A DNA stretch of 64,000 nt, from contig JARFIW010000139.1 in assembly GCA_036346225.1 (NCBI GenBank), forward strand, positions 7,068,001 through 7,132,000, read 5' to 3'. Below, piece by piece: positions 9,369 to 20,000 of the stretch. How positions within the stretch are numbered: the first letter of the stretch is position 1; each line of letters starts with the position of its first letter. The notes beneath the pieces are model-generated. The model was not told the origin of the DNA. It worked only from the letters and a program-made list of their open reading frames with translations, and did not search any database. The position numbers and the translations under genes are program-made. Source of the DNA: Platerodrilus igneus (Eukaryota; Arthropoda; Insecta; Coleoptera; Lycidae).

Positions 9369-11258
9369 TCTAATTTCTTTAATTCCTTTAATTTCTTTAA
9401 TTTCTTTAATTTCGTTAATTTCTTTAATTTCTTTAATTTCTTTAATTTCTTTAATTTCTTTAATTTCTTTAATTTCTTTAATTTCTTTAATTTCTTTAAT
9501 TTCTTGAATTTCTTGAATTTCTTGAATTTCTTGAATTTCTTGAATTTCTTTAATTTCTTTAATTTCTTTAATTTCTTTAATTTCTTTAATTTCTTTAATT
9601 TCTTTAATTTCTTTAATTTCTTTAATTTCTTTAATTTCTTTAATTTCTTTAATTTCTTTAATTTTTTTAACTTCTTTAATTTCTTTAATTTCTTTAATTT
9701 CCTTAATTTCTTTAATTTCTTTAATTTCTTTAATTTCTTTAATTTCTTTAATTTCTTTAATTTCTTTAATTTCTTTAATTTCTTTAATTTTTTTAATTTC
9801 TTTAATTTTTTTAATTTTATTAATTTCTTTAATTTCTTTAATTTCTTTAGTTTCTTTAATTTCTTTAATTTCTTTAATTTCTTTAATTTCTTTAATTTCT
9901 TTAATTTCTTTAATTTCTTTAATTTCTTTAATTTCTTTAATTTCTTTAATTTCTTTAATTTCTTGAATTTCTTGAATTTCTTGAATTTCTTGAATTTCTT
10001 GAATTTCTTGAATTTCTTGAATTTCTTGAATTTCTTGAATTTCTTTAATTTCTTTAATTTCTTTAATTTCTTTAATTTCTTTAATTTTTCTAATTTCTTT
10101 AATTTCTTTAATTTCTTTAATTTCTTTAATTTCTTTAATTTCTTTAATTTCTTTAATTTCTTTAATTTCTTTAATTTCTTTAATTTCTTTAATTTCTTTA
10201 ATTTCTTTAATTTCTTTAATTTCTTTAATTTCTTTAATTTCTTTAATTTCTTTAATTTCTTTAATTTCTTTAATTTCTTTAATTTCTTTAATTTCTTTAA
10301 TTTCTTTAATTTCTTTAATTTCTTTAATTTCTTTAATTTCTTTAATTTCTTTAATTTCTTTAATTTCTTTAATTTCTTTAATTTCTTTAATTTCTTTAAT
10401 TTCTTTAATTTCTTTAATTTCTTTAATTTCTTTAATTTCTTTAATTTCTTTAATTTCTTTAATTTCTTTAATTTCTTTAATTTCTTTAATTTCTTTAATT
10501 TCTTTAATTTCTTTAATTTCTTTAATTTCTTTAATTTCTTTAATTTCTTTAATTTCTTTAATTTCTTTAATTTCTTTAATTTCTTTAATTTCTTTAATTT
10601 CTTTAATTTCTTTAATTTCTTTAATTTCTTTAATTTCTTTAATTTCTTTAATTTCTTTAATTTCTTTAATTTCTTTAATTTCTTTAATTTCTTTAATTTC
10701 TTTAATTTCTTTAATTTCTTTAATTTCTTTAATTTCTTTAATTTCTTTAATTTCTTTAATTTCTTTAATTTCTTTAATTTCTTTAATTTCTTTAATTTCT
10801 TGAATTTCTTGAATTTCTTGAATTTCTTTAATTTCTTTAATTTCTTTAATTTCTTTAATTTCTTTAATTTCTTTAATTTCTTTAATTTCTTTAATTTCTT
10901 TAATTTCTTTAATTTCTTTAATTTCTTTAATTTCTTTAATTTCTTTAATTTCTTTAATTTCTTTAATTTCTTTAATTTCTTTAATTTCTTTAATTTCTTT
11001 AATTTCTTTAATTTCTTTAATTTCTTTAATTTCTTTAATTTCTTTAATTTCTTTAATTTCTTTAATTTCTTTAATTTCTTTAATTTCTTTAATTTCTTTA
11101 ATTTCTTTAATTTCTTTAATTTCTTTAATTTCTTTAATTTCTTTAATTTCTTTAATTTCTTTAATTTCTTTAATTTCTTTAATTTCTTTAATTTCTTTAA
11201 TTTCTTTAATTTCTTTAATTTTTTTAATTTCTTTAATTTCTTTAATTTCTTTAATTTC
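9369..11258. repeat. 9-bp tandem array TTTAATTTC, 210 units
   Basis: The array is 1,890 bp, exactly 210 x 9: the first unit ends at 9377 and the last at 11258, and the phase is never lost. Variation is by substitution only. Variant TTGAATTTC occurs in runs (about 9503-9547, 9959-10037 and 10799-10825), alongside scattered TTTTTTAAT and other single changes. Because the 9-mer has no stop in the relevant frames, both strands are open throughout, giving (Lys-Lys-Leu)n on the minus strand and (Asn-Phe-Phe)n on the plus strand. These ORFs are a consequence of the repeat, not evidence of a protein. The paralogue at 53193-53201 holds one unit. Confidence 0.97.
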
Positions 11259-11279
11259 TTATTGGAATGAATTATTATT

Positions 11280-12209
11280 CTACCACTCACTGTTGCGTAG
11301 TTGCATGTCCACCACTTTTTGGGATATATGATCGTTATATGTTGTAAGACCCTCGGTTTTAAATAATCCGAAATGTTCTTTACTAGGCAAATATACAATG
11401 TTAAACATAACCCCTTTGCGTGCGGTGTTCGCTAAGGATATGAAACCTGCAATCCCTAGTTTGTCTATGTTATCTACCATTTTGATAAATACGTTTTTAG
11501 AATAACCTTTTAAAAAGTATACGGATTTAGTACCATCCTTTTCTGCAAGAACGCCTACATAACTAAAAGAGTCTTTCTTACTAACCACAAATGCATACAG
11601 CTTGGAAAACCCGGATGTATCTAAGTCAGTCTATCGATACATATAATAATCTTTTAATTCTTCCTGATTTTCTCTAATAAGATGTTCTTTGTCTAACACA
11701 TCTTTGTATTGTTCGCATATTGTAGCAGTGTTTTCCATGTAGTCCAACTTTAGTTTTTTTGCATCCATTTCCTCTAATTTCAGCTGTCTTTTCCTTCCAC
11801 TTACAGCGTATGGCATGAATAATGGGTCAATTTCCTTTAGCGTAAACGGATAGAGTTTACGACCAGTATTTACGCGTTGTCGTACAATCTCTGGGCAAAT
11901 GTTAGGCGTATTTATCAACCCCAATTGCGAAATGACCATTTCTTTTGGAATTGTAGAATATGGTGTTGCAGATTGTGTAAAATATGTACTACCTGCTTTA
12001 ATGTAGCACTTGTGTAAGATTTTTATTTTATCTTGGCTGTCTTCCTCCTCTAGTATCTCTAAATAATTTACAAGTAAATAGTTAAAACTAAAAGCCGCAG
12101 GCGCATACTTAATCAATTTTTCTCTTTCCTCTGGTTTTTCGGACAACTTAATTTGCACGCCAGTCAATTTCTTTGTATCAATAAAACATTTTCTTTCTCT
12201 GATTCGCAT
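11280..12209 (-). pseudogene. Polinton-linked gene X, split by one TAG
   Basis: A run of about 310 codons on the minus strand, interrupted by a single in-frame TAG at 11631-11633. The upstream part begins MRIRERKCFIDTKKLTG and is 192 codons. The downstream part continues in the same frame (DLDTSGFSKLYAFVVSKKD ... LRNSEW) to a stop at 11280. I do not recognise the product. It is rich in Lys and Glu, without a signal peptide or membrane segment, and has a charged stretch GRKRQLKLEEMDAKKLKLD. The C-terminal portion has a diverged paralogue at 53200-53420 inside the Polinton element, next to DNA polymerase B pieces, so it is probably a Polinton gene of unknown role. The paralogue reads its last codons in a different frame, so the true C-terminus is uncertain. 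Confidence 0.65.
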
Positions 12210-12239
12210 AGGCGATCTAACAACAAACTACTATAAAAC

Positions 12240-12920
12240 TTGGTAATGCAAAACTTGAGTGCTTGACCAGGACAATTTGAAAGTGAAACTGTGTTTAAAT
12301 TGTTGCTTCGAAACACATGAAAATAATATCATACGTCTTTGTTCCGCAAATGCAATACGGGCATACTTTCTTGTCTAACAAAAACTGCATAGTATACCAT
12401 GGTGCTTGTGGATCATGATTTATAAACGAAACAGTAAGAGTATTGCCATTAACAAGATGGAAGTATTGGTGTATCTAACTCTAGCAACACGGGTGACGCC
12501 TATTTGTTGCTACAAAGTACTATGAGGCCGTATTTTCTGTGCCCGCAAATACAATGCGAACAATCTTTTTCGTCTAAGCACAAACCGTTTTAAAGCTTAG
12601 TAGTGCATATCGTGACCGTGAGGTCTTACGCATGATCATTTGAGAATAAATCAGAATCGATATTAACCTATTGGTGATGATTTGCTTGTTCAGAACATTT
12701 TGAAGAAGCATTATAGTTCTCTTTTCTACAATACAATGCGAACATTATTTCGACATTAGTTCGACAAGGAACTGCGGTAAAACTTGTTTGTGATCGATGA
12801 TTTCAAAACAAAAGAGTATCAGCATTAACTAGTGAAAATATTAACGTATTTGAATACAGCGACATAGCTGGTGACGGTTTGTTGCTTTGAAACCTCTGAA
12901 GCAATATCGCATTTTACTAT
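12240..12920. repeat. Degenerate satellite, about 210-bp units
   Basis: Three to four diverged units recur, each with a TTGTTGCTT-like start, a GCAAATACAATGCGAAC-like middle and a TGTGGATCATGATTT-like end. Related sequence recurs beyond the LINE at 16738-16975. No coding potential. Confidence 0.5.
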
Positions 12921-12931
12921 CTCATCATCAT

Positions 12932-13440
12932 CATTTTGTTATCGACCTTACTTAAGGCCGGTTTGACGCAGCTCTAACTTCTTTTCTATTCTGTGCTAAT
13001 CTAAAATGCTCTACATACCCTTCACAACCTAAATTTCTAATAATTTGACTAATATAGTTTGGTCTAGGTCTTCCTATATCCTTCTATCTTTTTCCTATCC
13101 AGCTAGCTCTACATAGATATTAGCAACCTGATGGTTGTTAAAGAACTCTAACATGTTTACATGATTACCATTTATAAGGAAATGAAATATAACCAGGTTA
13201 TCCGCTTCAAAAAGGAAAAGTGTTAAATTATATGTTATGGTAAGTCTTAAGCAACGAATCGCTGCCAACATGCCAGACCGCTACCTAATTGTGAGTTATG
13301 CCATGGTGACGTTTATTAAATTATGTTATGGTAAGGCTTAAGCAACGAAACGCTATCCACATGCCAGACCGCTACCTAATTGTGAGTTATGTCATGGTGA
13401 CATTTAGTTAACTGATTCTTATTTTTCTTTTTGTTTTGTT
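12932..13440 (-). repeat. Composite 3' tail of LINE copy 1
   Basis: After the LINE stop come an A-rich stretch, two 91-bp tandem units (starting at 13231 and 13322, with TATGTTATGGTAAG and CAACGAA), a spacer, and then a second, diverged LINE C-terminal end (13110-12960, related to ISQIIRDVGCEGY of the main ORF) with its own 3' UTR and (GAT)n. Copy 2 has the same order with one 91-bp unit. Confidence 0.8.
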
Positions 13441-13451
13441 TTTGAACTTAC

Positions 13452-15480
13452 TTAAAGTCGGTTTGACGCAGCTCTAAATTCTTTTCTATTCTGAGCTAGT
13501 CTAAAAAGGTCTACATACCCTTCACAACCTACATCTCTAATAATTTGACTAATATAGCTTTGTCTAGGCCTTTCTACTCTATTTTTATGTGGTAGTCTAT
13601 AATCTAAGACTTTATTACTAAATAGTCCCTCATGTCTTAACTGGTGCCCTATCATTCTATCTCTCCTGAACTTCAATTGTTTCCATATACAGGGATCCTC
13701 ACCTATCCTTCTATAAACTTCCTCGTTTGTTACTCTATCTGTCCAACTAATCTTTAACATTCTCCTATAACACCAAGTTTCAAAAGCTACTAACTTTTTC
13801 TTATCTATTTCTTTAATTGTCCAAGTCTCACTACCGTATAGTAGAACGCTCCATACGTACGACTTTAAGAAACTTTTTCTATTATCTAAACTAATACTAT
13901 TAGCTATTAGTAAGTTTTTCTTTTTTAAAAACATTTTTTTAGCTTGAGCTATTCTAGCTACTATATCCCTTCTGCTACGTCAATCTTTTGTAGTTATACT
14001 ACCTAAATAGCAAAATTCATCCACCTCCTCTGACTCGGTATTACCTATTTTTAATTTTGGTTTAGAACTAGGCTGTAACTCACTTGTCATTATCTTTGTC
14101 TTTACTGAGTTAATTCTCATACTATAGTTACTCCGTAGTATCTCATCTGCAAAACGTAACATGTCTATTTTCTGTCCCTGTACACTAATACCTATCTCTT
14201 TTCTCTCTCTAGCTAAGTTTAAAGCTTCCTCAATATAAACATTAAAAATGAAGGGAGACAGTATACAACCCTGTCTAACACCATTTCTAATCTTAGCTTC
14301 CTTTTCTATTTCATCAAATCTAATTACTACGCTTTGGTTTTTATATAGACTGTAAATAATTTTTCTATCCCTATGAGAGATCCTATTTTTGCAAAACCCT
14401 GAACATAACAATCCAATTAACCCTATTAAATGCTTTTCTAAATCTACAAACGCGAAATGAGTCTTTTATTTTTTGTAACCTTTTTCGATAATTACCCTAA
14501 TCATTAGTATCAGTTCTCTAGTCCCTCTGTCTTTACGAAAACCATATTGGTCTTCGTCTAAATAATTCTCAGTCAAAGCGTCTACTCTATTTTTAATTAT
14601 TATTGTTAGTATTTTGGAAGCATGAGAAGTTAAACTAACCGTTCTAAAATTCTCACACCTATCAGCTCCTGACTTTTTTGGGATTGGGATAATAATATTT
14701 TTTTCGAAATCTATTGAAACCTCACCTATGTCATATATTGCTTTTACTAGTTCATATAATCTATCTAAAGTTTTCTGACTTGCATATTTTATTAATTCTG
14801 CGAGAATATCGTCTATCCCTGGCGCTTTATTTATTTTAAGATTCCGAACAGCTCTATCAAATTCCTCTCTTAATATTGAGAACCCTATTTCTACATCCTC
14901 TTCTTGATCGTTCTCTAACTCGTCCATTTCGTCTCCCTTATATAAATCTTCTATATATCTTTTCCATCTATCTGCTACCTCAACTTTATTTATTAGAAGC
15001 TCATTATTCTCGTCTCTAATACCATTATATTTTTTCCTATCTTCCCCAAAAAACTTTTTAACTGCCCTGTAAGCCCTGTCTGTCTTACCTACTATCAAAT
15101 CATCTTGTATTCCCTTACAACTCTCCTCCATCCATTTATTTCTAGCTTTTCTACACTCATGTACTATCTTATTTCTAACTGTATTATATTTTTGCTTACT
15201 TTCACTATCCACTTCTCTGAAAGGTTTAAGCTTTCCTCTATTCTCTATTAAATCTAATATCTCCTTTGTTACCCACGGTTTTCTCGCTTCTATTTTTTTC
15301 TTACCTATAGTCTGTGTTGCTGTATCATGTACACTCAGTTTTATTTCTTTCCATCTATTTTCTACGTTCCCTCCTACAGCTATCTCTTTGCTCTTATTAT
15401 CTAAAACTTGTTTATATTCCTCTTTTACCCTACTATCATTAAGCTTACCTAGATCCCATCCTCTCTTTAACCTTTCTCAA
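13452..15480 (-). pseudogene. LINE copy 1 reverse transcriptase
   Basis: Three open pieces in order: 15212-14466, 14411-13980 and 13934-13452. The first holds the N-terminal RT blocks (NKAPGIDDI, ADRCENFRTVSLTSHASKI, QYGFRKDRGTREL). The second holds RQGCILSPFIFNVYIEEAL and FADE. The third is the C-terminal region (LLYGSETWTIK, RHEGLFSNKVLDYR). The catalytic FADD box has lost its second aspartate: relative to copy 2, 20 codons are deleted in frame, joining FAD to EIL. The repeated AGATGA at the ends of the lost segment suggests a microhomology deletion. With frameshifts between the pieces, no functional enzyme can be made. Confidence 0.88.
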
Positions 15481-16225
15481 TTTTTGAATTTTAGTTTACA
15501 CTTCATTTTAACTAAGTTATGATCGCTATCTATGTCAGCCCCTGGATAACTACGACAGTTTTAACTTGGTTTCTAAATCTTTGTTTAACTAAAATATAAT
15601 CTATTTGGTATCTAGCCCTATCACCTGGCGCTTTCCAGGTATATCTTCTCCTAACATGTTGTTCGAATAGGGTGTTTACAGTTACTAATCTATGTTCCTG
15701 GCAAAACTCAACTAATCTTTCTCCTCTATTATTTCGTCTGCCATACCCAAATTTTCCTACCATTTTCCTCACTACCTTCTCCCACTGACGCATTAAAATC
15801 GCCCATAACTATTAAATTCTCATCTCCTTTTACTTTTCTCACTATACTATTTATATCCTCGTATACCTTTTCTACTTCCTCATCCTCGTACTGAGTTGTT
15901 GGCATGTAAACCTGAACTAAAACAGTGTCTGTGGGTTTTGTACTCAATCTAACCATAATTATTCTATCACTAAATTGTAAGTACTCTTTAACTTTATGCC
16001 CTAATCTTTTACCTAACACTATTCCTACGCCTGCCTGTCCATTAGTTGAAGAAGTTGTAATTATTCTATAATTATCTTTCCAAAAGTCATTACTATCTGG
16101 CCATCTCACCTCACTAATACTTAGAATGTCCAGCTTTTCCTTTTCTCATTTCGACTAATAAATTCGTTAACTTATCTACTCAAAGTAATGACCTTACATT
16201 CCAAGTCCCTATCACTAAATCAAAC
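15481..16225 (-). pseudogene. LINE copy 1 apurinic-type endonuclease
   Basis: Reads from about TWNVRSLL (near 16205), through MGDFNASVG (near 15815) and YQIDYILV (near 15600), to SDHNLVKM (near 15520). These are the catalytic blocks of the exonuclease-endonuclease-phosphatase fold that nicks the genomic target. A stop follows RSLL and a frameshift precedes the EVRW-like block, so the domain is split into at least three pieces (16109-15729, 15793-15530 and flanks). In active LINEs the domain is fused to the RT; here the link region carries a stop near 15478. Confidence 0.8.
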
Positions 16226-16640
16226 TGTTGCTTTATATTCTACGATGACGAGCCCCAAGTACCCCCTCCCGGAGATCCGAATGAAGGAGTATTTTACCTC
16301 CGGACAAGAATTTTACTTGTGAGCTCTCCATCATATGTATTTCGTGTTTTAGGCCACGCACACCTGGGAAATATTGTGGTAGGCTCCCATATCTTTCCAC
16401 AACGCAGTTTTTAAGATTTTAGCAAAAAGCCGTATCCGTCACGGCCAACCCCCAACAAGCTTGTAAATGATTGAGGATCGCCCGAGACCAAGCGACCCTC
16501 CTCCAATATCTTTTAGCCAGCAAGGCTGCTGCCCCTTGCTGCGCCTTTTAATCGCCTTTTACGATAAGCAGGCTTACTATAGTAGTATTCTTTATCCCCT
16601 ACTATCTATCAAGTGCAATAAAGCTATTCTCTCTGACCTT
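16226..16640 (-). other. Probable 5' UTR of LINE copy 1
   Basis: A GC-richer stretch directly upstream of the endonuclease, with no long frame on the minus strand. It is absent from copy 2, which begins just before the endonuclease, so the 5' limit here is approximate. It may carry the internal promoter usual for LINEs; none is recognisable. Confidence 0.45.
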
Positions 16641-16737
16641 GCAGCAAATTGATGTTATCCTCTATAGTGCGCCGAATAAGTGCTTGTGTAGGACGAATCG
16701 AAGACAAAACGCACCACTACCAATAACCTACTAGAAA

Positions 16738-16975
16738 CACTGGGTCTATCTGAAGCCAGCAACCATTGGCAACAATATCAGCGATTCGCTGCTTTGAAAT
16801 ATAATATCATACTCTACTGCCCAATCAAAAGCAATAAAGACATTCTTTAGAGTACTGGGTTTATCTGAAGCCAGCAACCATTGGCTACTACAACGGAAAG
16901 TAATATCACACCCCTCTGCCCAATAAATAGCAATAGAGGCATTCTTTAGAGCACTTTCGATAGCTATAATACGAC
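16738..16975. repeat. Two tandem units of about 116 bp
   Basis: ACTGGGTCTATCTGAAGCCA (16738) recurs as ACTGGGTTTATCTGAAGCCA (about 16854), followed by similar sequence. The segment TTCGCTGCTTTGAAATATAA resembles the satellite at 12240-12920. An ORF on the minus strand here reflects the repeat only. Confidence 0.75.
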
Positions 16976-17051
16976 TACTATGGAGGGTCCTTTTGTGGTG
17001 ATTCACCACCATTAGACCATACACTTGAAAATATAAAATGCGTACCAACAA

Positions 17052-20000
17052 ATAAAAACAAGAATTCGATACACCTTCTTTTAAGTATTGTGTTGGAATA
17101 TATTACCATGTACTAAAAGGGTACCAACTAAAGCATCCTCCATATGGCAGTAAAATTAAGATAAGTATCAGCTATCTGCCTATCTTCAATGATAATTATT
17201 TTAATCCTATTGTACTCGAGCAATTGCTTAGCATAACTTTATTCTCGTTTGCATGCATTTTCATAAATAGTTTAGACACCCACGTTGCAGATTGTTATAG
17301 CTGTTGCAGGTTTAAGAGAATTTACCCTTTAACAACATCGATAAACATTGCTTTGCTAGTCTGGTTTCTTAATCTGGCGTGGTTGAGTATAGTAATAATC
17401 ATAAAATTAACAATAAATACTTGTACAGTGGTTTAACAAGCATTTCATATAAATAACGGCATTCAAATACTTACGAGAAATGTAATTGGGAAGTAAAGAA
17501 AACACACGTGGAGCTTAGTAACTCCATACCATTTCTAATACGAAATTTTGAACTTTTGATTAAAAATGTATACTTTTTAGTGGAGTACTCTTAGAAAGAA
17601 CCATCAATTATTTCAGAATAATTATTCGAATCTTAAATTTAAATGAAACCTTTTGGATTATCTTCCAGTGTTAGAATTTGATAATTCGATATAAAAAATT
17701 TAACATTTCAAAACGTTATCATAATTAAACGCCTACAAAGGCTTTGTTACAGGCGGAAAAGCTACTAAGTATATATTTTTCAGTAAAACTATAAAATGGG
17801 GGCGGCCTGTAAAACAAAAATTAAAGGGAGGTCACCGGCACTAGCTAGCGGAAGGTTGTGGATCATATAGAGGATTAAAATTTTGCATAAACGGTTAAAT
17901 TAATCTATAATATACTACAAAAAGAATTTGGCACTTACCTTTCATAAATATTGTGGCTTAATGACAATTGCCAAGGGCGCCAGACAAGTCGAGAATGTCC
18001 AAATGTTCGTGCAAAACCTTGAGAGACTTGTCATCCCAAGGAGGACAATTGTTTCTTTTAATCAACTCTTATCTTTTTACTACTTATGCAACTTCCATGA
18101 TAAAAAAATAATAAAAAAACTATTGACTTAATCAACGGCAAACAAAACTATTTAATTAACAGAGCAATAAACGTGAACCTCTTACATTCATTGATTTTAA
18201 TTTAGAAATTTAATTGAATAGGTGAATATGGAATTATGAAAATTTTGCGTACATCAGTAATTCTCAAACACTGTATATGAAAGAAAACTTATATTACAAA
18301 TCTTACACTAAATTAATCCTACGGTTTAAGGCCAAAACGTCCTAACAAATAAACTAACTAAAAATTGGTCATGCTACTTAACTATAAAAACTTACTTACT
18401 AAAAATCGTCCATTGTTTGATGGCTTGCCTTCCAACGTAGAACAGCTTTAAATTGCGGGAGAGAATCTTGCTTGTTGCTTCTGTTTGTAATTTTTAAATA
18501 ATTGAGTGGCACACGAACCCGGCAGGATTTTATTGACAATATCACTTAACTTGTGCATCACATGCATACAAGCTTTTTATTATTTACCGTGTATCACTAT
18601 AAATCCGCGAACATACGCGCATAACCCTCGCGAACTGGAAGAGTTATCACTCCTTTCCAATTTTTACTATCAAGATACTAAGTGAAATATTATTTCTGTG
18701 ATGCCGGAGAACGCAACCCGCGAACTACGTTTCTTTCTACTTCTTGACCACGGACAGCCCCATTGGAAAAACTCTGTTTTTTTGCTAAAGCCTTAAGTTA
18801 TATAGATTAATTCCTACTCTAACCATTATTTACGTCATTTTTTGTTATCCAATGACTGAACAGAACCTCCCACAAAACAAGATTTCAGAAACCAAATCCA
18901 ACCCCTTAGGAGATGAGGGTTACGAAAGCAATTATTTTTCTAAGGGTTTAAATATGTTGTATCTTCTAAGAATTTCTTAACTATTAAAATGTGGACCATA
19001 CCTATGGCGACAGTGGTCTGCCATTAACAAAAGACCGGTTAACCCACTTGAGCCGAAATGAATTTTAAATACAATGGATGTCTCCAGAGTACTTAAAATT
19101 ACTTGCAATCTTTGAACAAATTAAATTGGAAATAGTTTTCGCTATTTATAATGTTTCGTTTTCTATAACCCGCTGTCAATCAAAGAAAATATTAAGAAGA
19201 TTAAGCTTTTCAAACAGAAAATTGCTTTCATTTATTTACGTTAAAAGGTACTATTCCATTTTAATTTTATCAGATTCGTCAATCTGTAACCGACCTAAGC
19301 TTTAAGTTTATTGTATTTGATTTACAAGGGTAGAGCTTTATACTATGATGACCTGCCGCTGGAATTTCTAATAGTTTAGCCTGAAGCTATTGGTAACCCT
19401 GGTCTTTTATTATAAGGGAGACTAACTAAAATATGAAGTAATTTATTATGCAATTTTTGTCTATAAGTTATGCAAGTTACTGAATTTTAATTAATTAATT
19501 GATCTGTTTATTCGTTAACACTACAAAATAATGTTACAGCTTATCTTTATGTTGCTGTAAACGTATTTGTATTTCTTCAAAATTCAAATATTATTGCCCA
19601 TTAGCTATAAAGCGTGCTTCAATACATAGTAACTTATAACTTGGGGTTAGGGTTGTATTACATACCTATCTTGCCAACTATCAGGCACAAGGGTAATTAA
19701 ACGAGGATTTCCTGTTGAAATAAAAAGCACGAGGTAAGTTTAGATGGAAAACGGCTTATGAGTAAGAATCACTAATTCCGTGTATTAAACAAGGATCGAC
19801 AACGCCTTGCGTTTGCTTGTAAATCTAAATTTGACAATAGTTAAGATGGTTAAAGCACGCTATTCTAGAAAAAATTACATCACCCTAGTGACTAATGCTT
19901 CTTTGTGGATACGGAAGAATCTCCAAAATGTGATGTATAGAGATAATTTGTATATAAGACAGGAACTTGATTAGAAGGGTTGATTCGCGTTTGATTCTTT

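Larger units (their letters stand above)
12932..16640 (-). mobile_element. RTE-like LINE, copy 1
   Basis: A non-LTR retrotransposon on the minus strand: 5' UTR (about 16640-16226), apurinic-type endonuclease, reverse transcriptase, then a composite 3' tail ending in a short (GAT)n run near 12932. The single endonuclease-RT reading frame, the C-terminal region after RT and the microsatellite-like 3' end fit the RTE group. Several stops and frameshifts and a 60-bp loss at the catalytic site make it inactive. Copy 2 at 39461-42990 is close. Degenerate satellite lies on both sides, suggesting insertion into a satellite. Confidence 0.85.

Noticed and set aside
9369..11258. CRISPR-like regular repetition
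   Set aside because: No spacers; a 9-bp head-to-tail array in a eukaryotic context.
9353..11398. 681-codon minus ORF and 588-codon plus ORF
   Set aside because: Both come from the stop-free 9-bp repeat; nothing suggests translation.
16746..17051. 101-codon minus ORF as a gene
   Set aside because: Lies on a 116-bp tandem duplication with the duplicated peptide out of register; no domain.
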